Of a stretch of 64,000 nt of DNA, positions 1-10,599 are shown piece by piece (the stretch's first letter is position 1; each line of letters starts with the position of its first letter). The position numbers and the translations under genes are program-made. The notes below the pieces were generated by a model, which was not told the DNA's origin, searched no databases, and was given only the letters and a program-made list of their open reading frames with translations. The DNA comes from Entomoplasma freundtii (GTDB lineage Bacteria; Bacillota_I; Bacilli_A; Mycoplasmatales; Mycoplasmataceae). The stretch lies in the NCBI RefSeq assembly GCF_002804205.1, contig NZ_CP024962.1, forward strand, positions 248,001 through 312,000, read 5' to 3'.

Positions 1-54
1 GCTAACCATATCGTTTTTAAGCGGATTAAATTTTCCTAAATATTTATATTCCAT
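1..54 (-). CDS. pdhA: Pyruvate dehydrogenase E1 alpha, N-terminal fragment
   Basis: Only the first 18 codons are in the window, reading MEYKYLGKFNPLKNDMVS from an ATG at 54 with an AGGGAG ribosome site just upstream. The start resembles mollicute PdhA, the thiamine-diphosphate subunit that oxidises pyruvate for acetyl-CoA synthesis. Context is the main support: nox and lplA lie directly upstream in the same direction, as in other mollicutes where lplA precedes the pdh genes and supplies lipoate to the E2 subunit. The identification rests on a short stretch plus gene order. Confidence 0.6.
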   Translation of the reverse strand, partial: MEYKYLGKFNPLKNDMVS

Positions 55-79
55 ATCAATCTCCCTTAATTGTCGAATT

Positions 80-1081
80 TTATTGAAATAATAAATGAAC
101 TAATTTTTCGTGAGTCATTGCCTCACCAAACACATCTTGTAGTAAGGGTAGCGGTACTAATCGAATTGTGTCGGAATTTAATTTTTGACCAATAAGGCAT
201 TTTGTGACAAGACCTATTGATAAAGAACCTAAAAAATCTCCTTCAAAATTTAAATCCTTAATAATCCCATCATCAGTATCCAACGAGGCCTTGATAAGAC
301 CGATTTCTGGTCAATAAACCTCTTTTTCGCTCATGAAACTTTGGTTTTTCCCAAAATTCCACTCCCAAGTTGAATATTTTTTTGCTACTAGTTGGTCAAT
401 ATTCAGCCAATCTTCATCATCCAAAACAATTTCTTGGACTTCATCATTTTTGGCATAGCTGATGGCCAAATTGTTAATAAAAGTTTCCATTGTCCATGGC
501 ACTGGGAGAAGATTTTTAATATTTATGACCCGTGCTCGGACTGATTTTACTTTTTTTGATTGCAATTTGAGCGGATTAACGTTTAAATATTTTTCTAAGC
601 GATTAAGGTCAACGTCATAAAGAATTGTGCCATGAGCTAATGTCTTGGTCGGCGTTTGTAATTGGGCATTGCCTGAAATTTTGGCTCCATCAATTTCAAG
701 ATCGTTACGACCACTGAACTTAACGTTCAAACCTTGATTTTGCAATAACGTAATAACTGGGGTTAAGCATTCTTCAAAAACCTTGTTAGGCGATAAGGCA
801 GCCTCTTTGTTTTTCTGGGCAATTAAAGAAAAACAAAGATTACCCAAATCTTGAAAGACTGCCCCTCCTCCGGTATTACGACGGACCACATTTACTAAAT
901 CGTTTTCAACTGGATCTAAGTTAATTTCGGCCAAAATATTTTGGTTTCGTCCAATCACAATGGTGTTTTCATTTTGCCAAAGGAACACAATTGGACAAGG
1001 ATATTTATTACTTGTAAGTAGATATTCTTCTGTTGCTAAATTATGGTATGGACTATTGGTCCTGGAAATCAAGAGATGCAT
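80..1081 (-). CDS. lplA: Lipoate-protein ligase A
   Basis: Attaches lipoate to the E2 or H proteins of oxo-acid dehydrogenase complexes using ATP. The 333-residue frame reads through one TGA (Trp) at 311-313. The N-terminal catalytic domain shows RRNTGGGAVFQDLGN, the lipoyl-binding Gly-rich motif, followed by GRNDLEIDGAKISGNAQ with the conserved Lys. The last 80 or so residues form the small accessory domain. The start ATG at 1081 gives MHLLISRTNSPYHNLATEEY, the usual family start, and overlaps the end of nox by 29 nt, so the two are probably co-transcribed and translationally coupled. Its next neighbour is pdhA, whose complex is the likely substrate. Confidence 0.93.
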
Positions 1082-2456
1082 TTTCGATAATCTTTTCCTT
1101 TTTAAAATAGTTTAGGCCTAGAACTTCTAAACCAGCTAAAGTAACAAAATTGTAAGGCTTGTTAAAGTGAGGAAGGAAGAAAATATCCACCAATGGGAGT
1201 TCATCAATCGTTAAACCTTTTTGGATAGCTAAAGCAAACATGTACATTGTTTCGGTGTGGTTATTTTCTGAGGCTATTTGGGCCCCCAAAATTTCTCGGG
1301 TTTTTTTATCCCAAATAATTTTCAATAAAACATCCTTTTGCGAACTCATAAACTCGGGTCTATCCTTATCGGTAAAAACAATTGAATCAAAATCAATATT
1401 TAAGCGTTTAGCAATCTCTGTTGTCAAACCTGTTGAGGCCATTTTAATACCAAAGACATCGATACCGTTTGCCCCCGTAAAAGCGGGAGCTGCTAATGAA
1501 TTATGATTAGTGATGTTTACTGCTGCTACAATACCGGTTCGAACAGCGGTGGTAGCCAATTGAATCGGTTGCGCTAAGTTAGTAGCCTTATTCATGACAG
1601 CAGCACAGTCACCAATGGCATAAATATCTGGGTCAGAGGTTTGAAGATAGGCATTGGTTTGAATGGCTTTGTTGGGTAGCAAGTCAATAACTCCTTCTAA
1701 AAGTTGTGTTTGTGGCTTCACCCCCACGGAAAAAATAACATAATCGGTTTTAATTTCACCTTTATCAGTAACAACGCTTTCACAAACACCGTTATTACCT
1801 TTGAAGGCAATTACTTTTTCGTTAAGATGGAGATCAACACCAGCTGCTGGCATGCGTTCTTTTTCAATTTGGTTGGTAAACTCTGCATCATAATAATTTG
1901 GCATAATGCGAGGTGCAACATCCACTAGCGAAACTTTCTTTCCTTTACTAATGAATGCATCCACTAATTCAACACCAATATAACCAGCTCCAACAATGGT
2001 GACATGTTTGATATTTGGGTTAGCGTTGGCTTCGGCAATAATTTTGCCGTGGTCGTAGTTTTTGCAGATTTGGATACGTTCTTGATCAATACCAGGAATA
2101 GGTGGAATGATTGGTCAAGAACCTGTCGCTACAATTAATTTGTCATAATTGTCAGTGATAATTTCATTCGTTTGTAAGTTTTTAATAGTGACTGTTTTAT
2201 TTTTTGCATCAATGCCAATTCAGTCATGATTCATCTTGACATTAATACCTTCTTCTTCCAAAATTTCAGGAGTGGCATAAAATAAAGCTTCTGGAGTCTG
2301 GACTTCTCCTTTAACTCATAGGGCGATACCACAACCTAAAAAAGAAATTTTATTATTGCGATCATAGGTTGTTATTTCGTTGTTTGGGTTTAAACGTTTT
2401 AAGGTACGAACTGCTGTTGTTCCAGCATGGTTAGTACCAATAACAATAATTTTCAT
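1053..2456 (-). CDS. nox: NADH oxidase (water-forming)
   Basis: FAD enzyme that oxidises NADH with O2, regenerating NAD+ for glycolysis and pyruvate dehydrogenase. 467 residues, with several TGA codons read as Trp (for example near 2116, 2222 and 2316). The N-terminal FAD fold opens with KIIVIGTNHAGTTAV; the redox cysteine is Cys42 in SFLGCGIALW; the NADH fold shows TIVGAGYIGVEL; the second FAD motif TSDPDIYAIGDCA follows. The ATG at 2456 has an AGAAAGG ribosome site, so the longer upstream reading is not needed. First gene of nox-lplA-pdhA. Single-Cys members are either water- or peroxide-forming; water-forming is the usual mollicute type and is inferred. Confidence 0.93.
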
Positions 2457-2538
2457 ATGATTACCTTTCTGACCTTTATTTCTCTTTTTTCCAATAAAAA
2501 ATAAATTTTCTGGAAAAAATACCAAATTAAGTGCTTTT

Positions 2539-2544
2539 ATTATA
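2539..2544 (-). promoter_or_regulatory. -10 box upstream of nox
   Basis: On the minus strand TATAAT stands about 83 nt before the nox start, in the only stretch between nox and the upstream terminator. No good -35 hexamer is visible at 17 nt. It is the most likely promoter for nox-lplA-pdhA. Confidence 0.4.
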
Positions 2545-2634
2545 ACTAGAAAAAACCGTTTATAAGTTGATAATTTTCTCCATTTTAGAACATTCTTAGG
2601 AATTTTTTCTAGAATGCATTATCTTGTAAAAAAA

Positions 2635-2666
2635 CAAAAAACACCAATTATAATTGGTGTTTTTTG
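2635..2666. terminator. Symmetric terminator between the FNT channel gene and nox
   Basis: A perfect 32-nt palindrome: the arm CAAAAAACACCAATTA is followed directly by its reverse complement, giving A-tracts on one side and T-tracts on the other. It follows the stop of the minus-strand channel gene at 2740 and would insulate nox from it. Confidence 0.85.
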
Positions 2667-2739
2667 TTTAACTTTATTCCTAGGTCTAATTATTAAAAGA
2701 CATGAAATTAGTTATTTAATAAAGTTTTATTTCAACTTA

Positions 2740-3831
2740 TTAGTTTTTATTAGTTTTTTTATTATCATCACTAGTTTCTAAGGTTTTTTCTTCAAGATTA
2801 CCACGTTCTTCTTTTAGTAATTTTAAACGGTATTCTGAAATTAAAAGTTTTGAATAAGAAGTGTTGAAAATAGCTAATAAGAACCCCATGATAACAGCTC
2901 CAAAATAATTTCCCAACATCGCTGGAATAATATTTAGGAGAATGAATAAACCACAAATACCCAATGGGGGAACAATAGCGCCACCATTAGCCGCAGTTCC
3001 AATAGATTCATGGAACACGCTAATAAAGAATAAGCCCCCAGCTACAAATCAGTTAGCCACACAGTGTTGGTAACCACTAATAGCAAACATGAAAATTAAA
3101 ATTCAAAACATAATAATTGACCCAATTAAGTTTCCTTTAGTCGCTTTATTGGCTTGCGATGATAAGGAAACTAACATATTACAAACAATGGCTGAGAAAA
3201 AAACTCACATAATAGTTTTAGCTACCATTGGAGCATCGATGCTGCTATATCATTTAGTGTTTGGAGATGCCAAACTGATATTGTCACCAATTTGGTGCCC
3301 AACAACATAAAGCTTTTTCAAGCCAAGGTTATTCACCACAAATTTGGCTATTTCTGGATCACCAAAAACATTAGCTAATTCCAATAAGAAACAAATGACT
3401 ACAGAGCCCACAATATTTCCGGCATAAACAGCTGCCATTGTTTTAAAGAAATCTTTATATCGAGCCACCCCATTCATCATTGGATAACCCAAGGACATAA
3501 AGGCTGTTAAAAAGCTTCCCCCAATAAAGTAAATTAGTGAAAGAACTAAAGGTAAAATCCCCCCAATAAGTAATTTTTGGACAGAAGGATTAGTAAAAGA
3601 ATAGGCAGCATACACACAGGCGATGTAGGCGATTCCAATCCAAATTCCGGCCAAGACTCCGGAAGTAAAGTGGATAAATGATTTCTTCTTTAAAGAATCG
3701 GCAATCGTTTTAAAGGCATGAATATAACCATAAGTAACTGCCGGTAATTTTTCGTTATATAGCGGTGAGTAATCTATAGCTTCAAGCGCACGAATTTCTT
3801 CGTCAAGATTTGTTAAATCTTTTTTTAACAT
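2740..3831 (-). CDS. Formate/nitrite transporter (FNT) family channel
   Basis: Membrane channel of the FocA/NirC family, which moves small monocarboxylates such as formate or lactate with protons. 363 residues, with TGA-Trp codons at 3250 and several places from 3050 to 3215. About six hydrophobic segments lie between residues 60 and 325. Family-like stretches include FFSAIVCNMLVSLS, SGYQHCVANWF and VFHESIGT. A hydrophilic N-terminal tail of about 55 residues and a charged, Lys/Glu-rich C-terminal tail make it longer than the usual 270-310 residues. The ATG at 3831 follows AAGGAG. It probably exports fermentation acids (inference); the D-lactate-type dehydrogenase at 40.3-41.3 kb would supply such a product. 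Confidence 0.82.
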
Positions 3832-3926
3832 TGAACTTTTTTCTCCTTAATAAACAAATTTTTAGTTTGTAAAAATTAACAATAACTAATTATTAATTAT
3901 ACAAACTTTCGACTTGAAAATACAAA

Positions 3927-4850
3927 TTAATTTTTTTTATTTACTCAAGAAAGGAGAATTTTTAGGTCACCATTCGCCTGAAGTGGTTCGATAGGACCTA
4001 GGGTAATTGCTGAATCACCTTTTTTAAAATTTTGGTGATTAATTTGACCGTTTCCTGATAAAACCGTCAATTGTAACCAATAGGGCTTTTCAGAAAGGAC
4101 TAAGGTTGGCTCCGCTTGAACATTCCAATGATAAACCGAAAAGTAGTCATTATTAAAAATTGCTTTTTTCCCTTCTTTAATAATGACATCTTCACTATCT
4201 GGCACAGTGGTGCAAGCAATTGAATCGGCAAGATCTAACCGACGAGGTTGCCCCGAATCATCCAAGCGGTCATAGTCATAAAGACGATAAGTGATATCAC
4301 TTGAACGTTGAATTTCGCAAACTACTACTCCAGGAGTAACTGCGTGAATTTTTCCGGGAGCTACATAGAGAAAATCACCAACTTTTACTGGCACCTTTCG
4401 CAAGAGTTGCTCTCATTTCTTATTATCAATTAAAGTGGTTAACTCATTTTTAGTTTTGGCATTATGACCATAAATCAAAAAAGCATTTTCGGGTGCTTCT
4501 AAAACATACCAAGATTCTGGCTTGCCTAATGAGTTATGTTTGGCCTGAGCATAAGTATCATCAGGATGAACTTGAACTGAAAGAAAATCATTAGGAGTCA
4601 AAATTTTGACTAGTAACGGGAATTCACCTTCAAAGTTACCAAACAAGTGTCGGTTATTTTCAAAGACATCCGCAAGTGATTGATTCGCAAAAGAACCATT
4701 TACAAAAGTACTTAGACCATTCGGGTGCGCCGAAATTACTCAGGCTTCACCAATATTTTTATTTTCTGGGAGTTGGAAGCCAAAGTTTTCTAAACCACGA
4801 CCACCCCAAATTTTTTCTGAAAAATAAGGTCTTAATTTTACTAATTCCAT
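3927..4850 (-). CDS. manA: Mannose-6-phosphate isomerase, class I
   Basis: Zinc enzyme interconverting mannose-6-P and fructose-6-P, feeding mannose into glycolysis. 307 residues once three TGA codons (4722, 4413 and 3945) are read as Trp; the last six codons WVNKKN come from that readthrough. Zinc-site motifs are clear: SVQVHPDDTYA (Gln, His), GKPESWYVLE (Glu) and APGKIHAVTPG (His). The start MELVKLRPYFSEKIWGGRGL is typical of the family. It lies 13 nt upstream of cutC's neighbour gap on the same strand, between cutC/metK and the FNT channel, and may share their transcript. Confidence 0.93.
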
Positions 4851-4863
4851 TTATAACAACTTT

Positions 4864-5532
4864 CTAGTTTTCTAAACAAGCTTTAAGCTCATTAATTTTG
4901 GTAATTGAAATTGGCGCCTCCCAATTATTGGCTTCACGAATAGCAGTGCCAACGTGAATTTCGTCAACAACCCCTTTCACTTGACCGATGTTGGCAAAGT
5001 TCACTCCGCCTCCACCCAAAATATTAATTTTGGTAGAATCTGTTAAAGTTTTCAAAAAGGAAAGTGATTCATTAATATTTTCGCGACCAGAAGTCAAAAT
5101 ACAATGGATTCCTAAGGCTTCCATTTTTGGTAAAGCTTCTAATTGGTTTTTTACTTCTTGAAAAGCTCGGTGAAAAGTAACAGTTTTATCTTTGGCATGA
5201 GTCACCGCTTGCTGCAAACGATTAAAGTCCACTTCTCCATCTGGTGTTAAGAAACCAAGGACAATCCCTGCGGCTTTAGTTTCATTGGCAATGAAGTCAA
5301 TATCATTTAGGATTTGTTGAAATTCTTCTTCAGTATAAACATAACCTTGGTCATGAGGTCGTACCATCACGTTGACAGGAACTTTAGCTAAAGCAGTGAC
5401 TGCTTTGATGTCAGCATGGCTTGGTGTTAAACCACCAACTTCTAAATCGCGACAGTACTCAACGCGGTCAGCTTTTGATTGGTTGATTAAAATAATATCA
5501 TCTAATGATTTGGCAATTACTTCTAATTTCAT
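4864..5532 (-). CDS. cutC: CutC family protein
   Basis: 222-residue TIM-barrel protein of the CutC family. It shows MKLEVIAKSLDDIILINQ at the start, then ADRVEYCRDLEVGGLTPS, VMVRPHDQGYVYTEEE, VTFHRAF and ILGGGGVNFANI, all family blocks in the expected order. The family was named for copper homeostasis, but that role is disputed and the true substrate is unknown. No TGA codon is used. It ends in a real TAG at 4864. It lies between metK and manA on the same strand, with 11 nt to metK and 13 nt to manA. Confidence 0.88.
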   Translation of the reverse strand: MKLEVIAKSLDDIILINQSKADRVEYCRDLEVGGLTPSHADIKAVTALAKVPVNVMVRPHDQGYVYTEEEFQQILNDIDFIANETKAAGIVLGFLTPDGEVDFNRLQQAVTHAKDKTVTFHRAFQEVKNQLEALPKMEALGIHCILTSGRENINESLSFLKTLTDSTKINILGGGGVNFANIGQVKGVVDEIHVGTAIREANNWEAPISITKINELKACLEN

Positions 5533-5543
5533 ATCTTTAATTC

Positions 5544-6704
5544 CTATTTTTTTAATTTTGTTTGAGTCTTTAAATATGTTTTTAAAACTTCGACTTTATC
5601 AAGTTTTTCTCAAGGAAATTCATCCTTACCATAGTGACCATAAGTCGCGGTTTTTAGAAAAATTGGTTGACGTAACTTTAAGGTATCAATCATTTTCGAA
5701 ACCGAAAAGTCAAAATTTGCTAATAGGGCCTCCATAATAATATTTTCAGGAACATGTTCAGTACCAAAAGTTTCAACAAAAATCGAGACTGGCTCTGGTT
5801 TACCAATTGCATAACTGACTTGGATTTCTAAACGATCGGCTAAGCCAGCAGCAACAAGGTTTTTGGCAGCATAGCGTGCCATATAGGCAGCAGTGCGGTC
5901 CACTTTCGTCGCATCTTTCCCAGAAAAGGCCCCACCCCCATGACGAGCATAACCGCCGTAGGTATCAACAATAATTTTTCTTCCTGTAAGGCCCGTGTCA
6001 CCCTGAGGACCACCAATAACAAACTTACCAGTCGGATTAATTAAAACTTTGAAATCTGTATTTAAGCCAAAATCTTTGGCAACCTTATCCATAATTTCTG
6101 TTTTAACAAACTTGATAAATTCTTGGTAATCATAGTCAGGGTCATGTTGAATCGACATTAGAATAGTATCGATTTGAGGTTGGTCAGTTGAATAATCGAT
6201 TGTTACTTGTGATTTCATATCTGGTCTTGCCCACTTAAAAGTGCCTTGTTTACGTAACTTAGAAGCTAAGTAAACTAGTTCATGTGCTAATGTCGAAGCT
6301 AATGGTAAGAAGGTTTTTGATTCATTTGTCGCATAACCAAACATAATCCCTTGGTCACCAGCCCCAATTACTTGGTTGCCTAATTCGATACCCTGGGCAA
6401 TATCTTCTGACTGTGGTTCGATAAGTACTTTTATTTCAGCAGTCTCGGCATCAATGCCAAATTGTGGGTCAATATAACCAACTTTTCTTAGTACTCCCCG
6501 AGCAATTTCCGCATAATCAAGGTTTGCCTTTGTTGAAATTTGCCCCCCGATTAAGACGAAGTTAGTTGTCGTGAAAACCTCACAAGCTACTTTGGCCAAT
6601 GGGTCTTGTTTCAAGGCCTCATCTAAAATGGCATCACTAATTTGATCGCAAATCTTATCAGGATGCCCCTCACTGACAGATTCACTTGTAAATAATTTTC
6701 GCAT
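5544..6704 (-). CDS. metK: S-adenosylmethionine synthetase
   Basis: Makes S-adenosylmethionine from methionine and ATP, the methyl donor for RsmB, RsmD and other methylases in this window. 386 residues with a TGA-Trp at 5610; the end then reads WEKLDKVEVLKTYLKTQ and onwards. Signature blocks are FTSESVSEGHPDKICDQISD, GAGDQGIMFGYATNE, GGPQGDTGLTGRKIIVDTYG and GGGAFSGKDATKVDRTAAY. The ATG at 6704 is chosen over a TTG at 6713 because AAGGA lies 9 nt before it. A stretch of about 160 nt of untranslated leader precedes it. Confidence 0.96.
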
Positions 6705-6898
6705 AATTAACAATCCTTACTTTGCTTTCTCACTTATAGTTTTTACGTAGTTTTTCATTAGGCTACTGTTGGCTAGTTTATATCTCTCATTAACTTAACT
6801 CGCTATTCAAAATTGCTTAGGAATTAAATACTAAACTATTGATAACTAATATTAGTAGTCGTACTATAAATAATTATATAAAAACCTTTTGAAATTGA
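6705..6898 (-). promoter_or_regulatory. metK promoter and candidate structured leader
   Basis: The minus strand has TATAAT at 6873-6878 just after the stop of the upstream gene, leaving a leader of roughly 160 nt before metK. The leader holds a 12-nt palindrome ACTAATATTAGT and repeated GGCTA/TAGCC blocks. I could not match it to a known SAM riboswitch class. No coding frame is visible. Confidence 0.3.
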
Positions 6899-7909
6899 TT
6901 ATAGCCAATTATTTAAAACTTCAAAAACTTTCACCTTATCTGGTTCGTTTAAAAGGTAGTGTTTCTGGGCTGGAAAATAATTGATTACTAATTGTGTGGC
7001 TTCAATTTTTTTTAACGTTTTTGTGGTTTTTTTAGGATGAGTATAAATGTCATTTTGCGGTTGTAAAATAAAGATTTTTTGTTCTTTGCCAATTTTATGC
7101 TGGCGATTATAGCGACTTAAATGGTGTCATTGTGAAACTTCTAACGTTGACAAAAAACCGCATTTAGCCATATTTTCATTAATTTCGTGTTGGAAATCAA
7201 CATCATTAGTCAAATCAGCACTTTGACCTACTAACGCCATTGCTTTTTGTGGTTTCAAAAACTTACCAATAGTTAAATTTCAATGATGAGAAAAACGTTT
7301 TTGGTAAGGATCATGGCTCACAAGTCCAGCCACCACTAAGCGTTTTAACTGCGGTTGACGGCGATAAACATAATGTGCCAATTCATAGGCTTTACCTTCG
7401 GCTAAGATGATTAACTCTTGATGCGGATATTGTTGGAGAAGGAAAGTCGTAATCGCTTTTAGATCTTGGAGGGAATTACCAAGGTGACGTTGTTTTGTTT
7501 CAAGTTTATTATTACCTGAATTACGTTGGTCATAACTCACGACCGAAACTAAAGCATTAGTCTGTTGAAAATAATTAGCTAAAGCCGTGAAATCATGACT
7601 ACTCATGCCTACATCGTGAAGTGCTAAAATAATTTTTTCACCTTTCGGATTAATTTGTCCAAACCAAGTTAACTGGTAACCGTCTTGAGCAATAAAGTAT
7701 TTTTGGTCGACCAATTCCGGAGCCTGAGTTATTGGGTTTCGACTTTTAAATGATTTGCAATGATAATAGCGAAGCAACAAAAAAACCAGAACCATAACTC
7801 CAAAACCAATACCAACAATAATTCCGACTAATTGAACTTTAGGAATCCAACCATTTTGAACTAAAAAAGTTCCGATTGAATGGTTTGTTTTGATTTGAGT
7901 TTGAAGCAT
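6899..7909 (-). CDS. Membrane-anchored alpha/beta-hydrolase-like protein
   Basis: 336 residues with TGA-Trp at 7280 and near 7129. Residues 27-46 form one membrane segment (LVGIIVGIGFGVMVLVFLLL), so the fold sits on one face of the membrane as a type II or III anchor. The core has IILALHDVGMSSHDFTALA (oxyanion region), VVSYDQRNSGNN, and a predicted nucleophile elbow near residue 172. There the sequence is IILAEGKAYE instead of the usual G-x-S-x-G, so the catalytic Ser appears missing. An acid-His region follows towards the C-terminus. It resembles mollicute proteins annotated as lysophospholipase or esterase, but activity is doubtful. AGGAG precedes the start. Confidence 0.75.
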
Positions 7910-7940
7910 TTTGACTCCTTGTTAGATGGCTTTTCTATGT

Positions 7941-8714
7941 TTAAAGATGTAAAAAAAGGTTCTCAATTTTAGTGGCTTGGTTTGTTTTCTCATCCACCTC
8001 AATAATCACCCCACAAAATTGAGCTGGGCCTGAAGCGGGTTCGAAACGACTTGGCAAACCAGTTTTTTCTTTATGGATTACTTGTTCAGGGTTGGCTCCA
8101 ATTATGGAATTATAAGGTCCGGTCATCCCTAAGTCAGTAATGTAAGCAGTTCCTTTGGGAAGCAGACGACTATCGGCGGTTTGGACATGAGTATGAGTAC
8201 CGACAAAGGCGGTTACTTGACCATCATAATTTCAGGCGAAGGCCATCTTTTCAGCACTAGCTTCTGCATGAAAGTCAATTAATAAAATATCATAAGCTTT
8301 TTTTTGTTTCAAAAATTGGTCCATTGCTTCATATGGATTATTTACATGATCCATAAAACTAGTCCCCATTAAGTTAAGCACGCCAACTCGTTTATGCTTT
8401 TTTTCCACCACGCAAAAACCATGGCCTGGAAGGTAACTTGTCATATTAAGTGGACGCAACAATGTTGGCTCATTTTGAATATACTCAAGGACACTTTTTT
8501 GCTTAAAAATATGGTTACCACTTGTTACCACATCAACGCCAAGTGCCTTTAATTCTTGAAAGTGTTTTTCGATAATTGATTTTCCGTGAGTGGCGTTTTC
8601 GCCATTGGCAACGACAAAATCAATTTTTTGCTTTTGAATTAGTTGTGGCAAATTCTTTTTTATCGCTTTGCGGCCAACTTCACCAAAAATATCGCCAATC
8701 ATTAAAATTTTCAT
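7941..8714 (-). CDS. ymdB: YmdB family metallophosphoesterase
   Basis: 257 residues, one TGA-Trp at 8232. In Bacillus, YmdB is a cyclic-nucleotide phosphodiesterase that affects RNA turnover and biofilm choice. Metal-site motifs are all present: MKILMIGDIFGEVGR (Asp), VANGENATHGK (Asn, Glu), TSGNHIFKQ (Asn, His), LIDFHAEASAEK (His) and GTHTHVQTAD (His). The length matches the family norm of about 260. It lies between ylxM and the hydrolase-like gene, on the same strand, with short spacers of 14 and 31 nt. Confidence 0.93.
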
Positions 8715-8728
8715 TTTGACTCCTTATC

Positions 8729-9067
8729 TTAAGCAACTTTATTTTTCAAAAGTTTAAGAATTGCCTGAATTTCAGGATTAGTTGACTCTTTAAATTTTTG
8801 GTAAATTGCTTCTTGCTGACTTTGTTGATCTTGGTAAGTTTTTAAGTGCAAATTAGTTTCTCATTTGTGAAGATTAGCAGTGGCTTTTTGAATTGAATCA
8901 TAAACGGCATTTTTTGATACTTGGTAATTGTCAGCAATTTCTTGCAGCGATAAATCCTCATTAAGATAAAGATTTAAATATAGGACTTGTTTTTTCGAAA
9001 GCAAACTTTCGTAAATAGCTAATAGTTCGGCCAAAGCGAAGTTATTTTGTGCTCTAACCTTTGGCAT
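8729..9067 (-). CDS. ylxM: YlxM family sigma-like DNA-binding protein
   Basis: 112 residues with a TGA-Trp at 8861. The helix-turn-helix reads LSLQEIADNYQVSKNAVYDSIQ, preceded by the helix KKQVLYLNLYLNED, which is the YlxM/p13 (UPF0122) pattern. In Firmicutes this gene accompanies ftsY and ffh and is thought to modulate the signal recognition particle. The ATG at 9067 overlaps the end of ftsY by 14 nt; a TTG at 9079 is possible but less likely. The overlap suggests translational coupling with ftsY. Confidence 0.85.
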
Positions 9068-10492
9068 CGTTTTTATCAACTACTTTCGTTTCTTTATTGT
9101 GTACTTCTTCTTCCATGAAGCCTTCAACCAAACCATATAGGTAATCTTCAACATCAAAAGGAATTAAATCATCAACATTTTCACCAATACCAACCATTTT
9201 CACCGGAATTTGCATTTTATCTTTAATAGCTAAAGCAATTCCACCTTTGCTCGTTCCATCCATTTTGGTCAAAATTAGTCCAGAAACATCAGTAATGTCT
9301 TTGAATTCGTTTGCTTGACTAATTCCGTTTTGGCCAGTAGTTGCATCAATTGTTAAAAGTACTTCGTGAGGACCGCTTTTATCGAATTTGTGGACGACAT
9401 CATACATTTTTTTCAATTCAGCCATCAAATTAACCTTGTTTTGCAAACGTCCCGCTGTGTCAATTAGGACAATGTCAAAATTATCCTCCTTAGCTTTTTG
9501 AAGACCATCAAAAATCACCGACGAAGGATCTTGCTTAGATTTTCCTTTGACAATGGTGACTTGGTTATCTAACCGGTTACGGTTTCACTCTTCTAATTGT
9601 TCCACTGCTCCAGCCCGGAAAGTATCCGCAGCGATAATCATCACTTTAGCGTCATTTTCTAAATAATAATTAGCAATTTTGGCTAAGGAAGTGGTTTTAC
9701 CAGTGCCGTTAACTCCTACCAACATGAAAATGTTGGTACGCCCCGGTTTAAAGTTTAATTCGGAATTACCATGATGACGAATATCATAAGCATTATATAA
9801 TTCTTCAACAAGTGCCTCTTTAAGTTCAGAAATGGATAATTTTTTTGCTTTTTTTTGTAAATTATGAGAAATCTTGAGAACTAATTCCATGCCCATATCA
9901 GTGCGAATTAAAATTTCCTCTAATTCCTCAAAGAATTCTTCATCAGTCTCTTGATATTTTTTAGAAAGTTTTTGAATATCTTTTGAAAAAGTCATGGCGC
10001 TTTTTAGCATGGCTTTTTCTAAACGCTCTTTTTTTAAAGCATCCCGACGACGGCGTTTAACCTCGCGGGGACTTAATTCCTCATTATTGGCTGAGACTTT
10101 TGTCCCTTTGGGACTTAGTTGCTCGGTGTCTGTGCCTTGTGACGAGGCTTTTTTTTTTCAGTTTCTGGAATATAAGTATTACGCTCCACTAACTCTTTAG
10201 CGAAAACGTGAACCCCTTGTTTTGGGGAAATAAAACCTTGTGAGTGAATATGTGGATCTTCGATTAAATCATCAAGTTGTTGACAAGTACGTTTGATTTC
10301 AGCATCAATGTCTTCAACAATAGCATGATTAAAACGGGCCTTATCATTTTCTTCTAAGGCTTTTGAATAATCGGCACGAGCACGACGAGAGCCATGTTTA
10401 TGACGGACTTTTTCTAAACACTCGTTAACATCTTCTGCTAACGCACATTTCTTTTCTTCCCTTTTTTGTTTTAAGTTACTTCAAAATCCCAT
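9054..10492 (-). CDS. ftsY: Signal recognition particle receptor FtsY, frameshifted
   Basis: Membrane-docking GTPase for the signal recognition particle. The ATG at 10492 (GGAG ribosome site) gives MGFWSNLKQKREEKK and a charged A-domain of about 115 residues. The frame then hits an A10 run (10149-10158) and, unshifted, stops at TAA 10115-10117 after 125 residues. A -1 shift at the run continues without a break through a charged linker into the NG domain: LVGVNGTGKTTSLAKIANYY (G1), IIAADTFRAGAVEQLEEW, DIVLIDTAGRLQNK (G3), LTKMDGTSKGG (G4). TGA-Trp occurs at 9585. An inner ATG at 10010 could give an NG-only form. It may be programmed slippage, a sequencing slip or a true lesion; the intact downstream frame argues against decay. 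Confidence 0.88.
10149..10158 (-). other. A10 slippery run in ftsY
   Basis: Ten A residues on the coding strand. In the upstream frame the codons are GAA AAA AAA AAG, which contain the heptamer A-AAA-AAG, the slippery site of E. coli dnaX. A -1 shift there gives AAA GCC TCG TCA, exactly the frame of the FtsY NG domain. The run is also long enough for RNA polymerase slippage. Confidence 0.7.
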
Positions 10493-10550
10493 AATAATCT
10501 CCATTCTGTTTAATATACGCCTTTATTTTACTAAAAAAGACCCAAAAAAC

Positions 10551-10590
10551 CAAAAAATCAACCGCCAGTCACGAGAGGACAAGGGTTGAT
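10551..10590 (-). terminator. Terminator after phoU
   Basis: On the minus strand ATCAACC pairs with GGTTGAT around a 20-nt loop, followed by a run of six T. It begins just after the phoU stop and separates the phosphate cassette from ftsY. Confidence 0.65.
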
Positions 10591-10599
10591 TGGCTAATC

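Noticed and set aside
10099-10116. Hairpin GTCCC-TTT-GGGAC downstream of the ftsY A10 run as a frameshift stimulator
   Set aside because: It lies about 35 nt past the slippery heptamer, too far for the usual 5-9 nt spacing.
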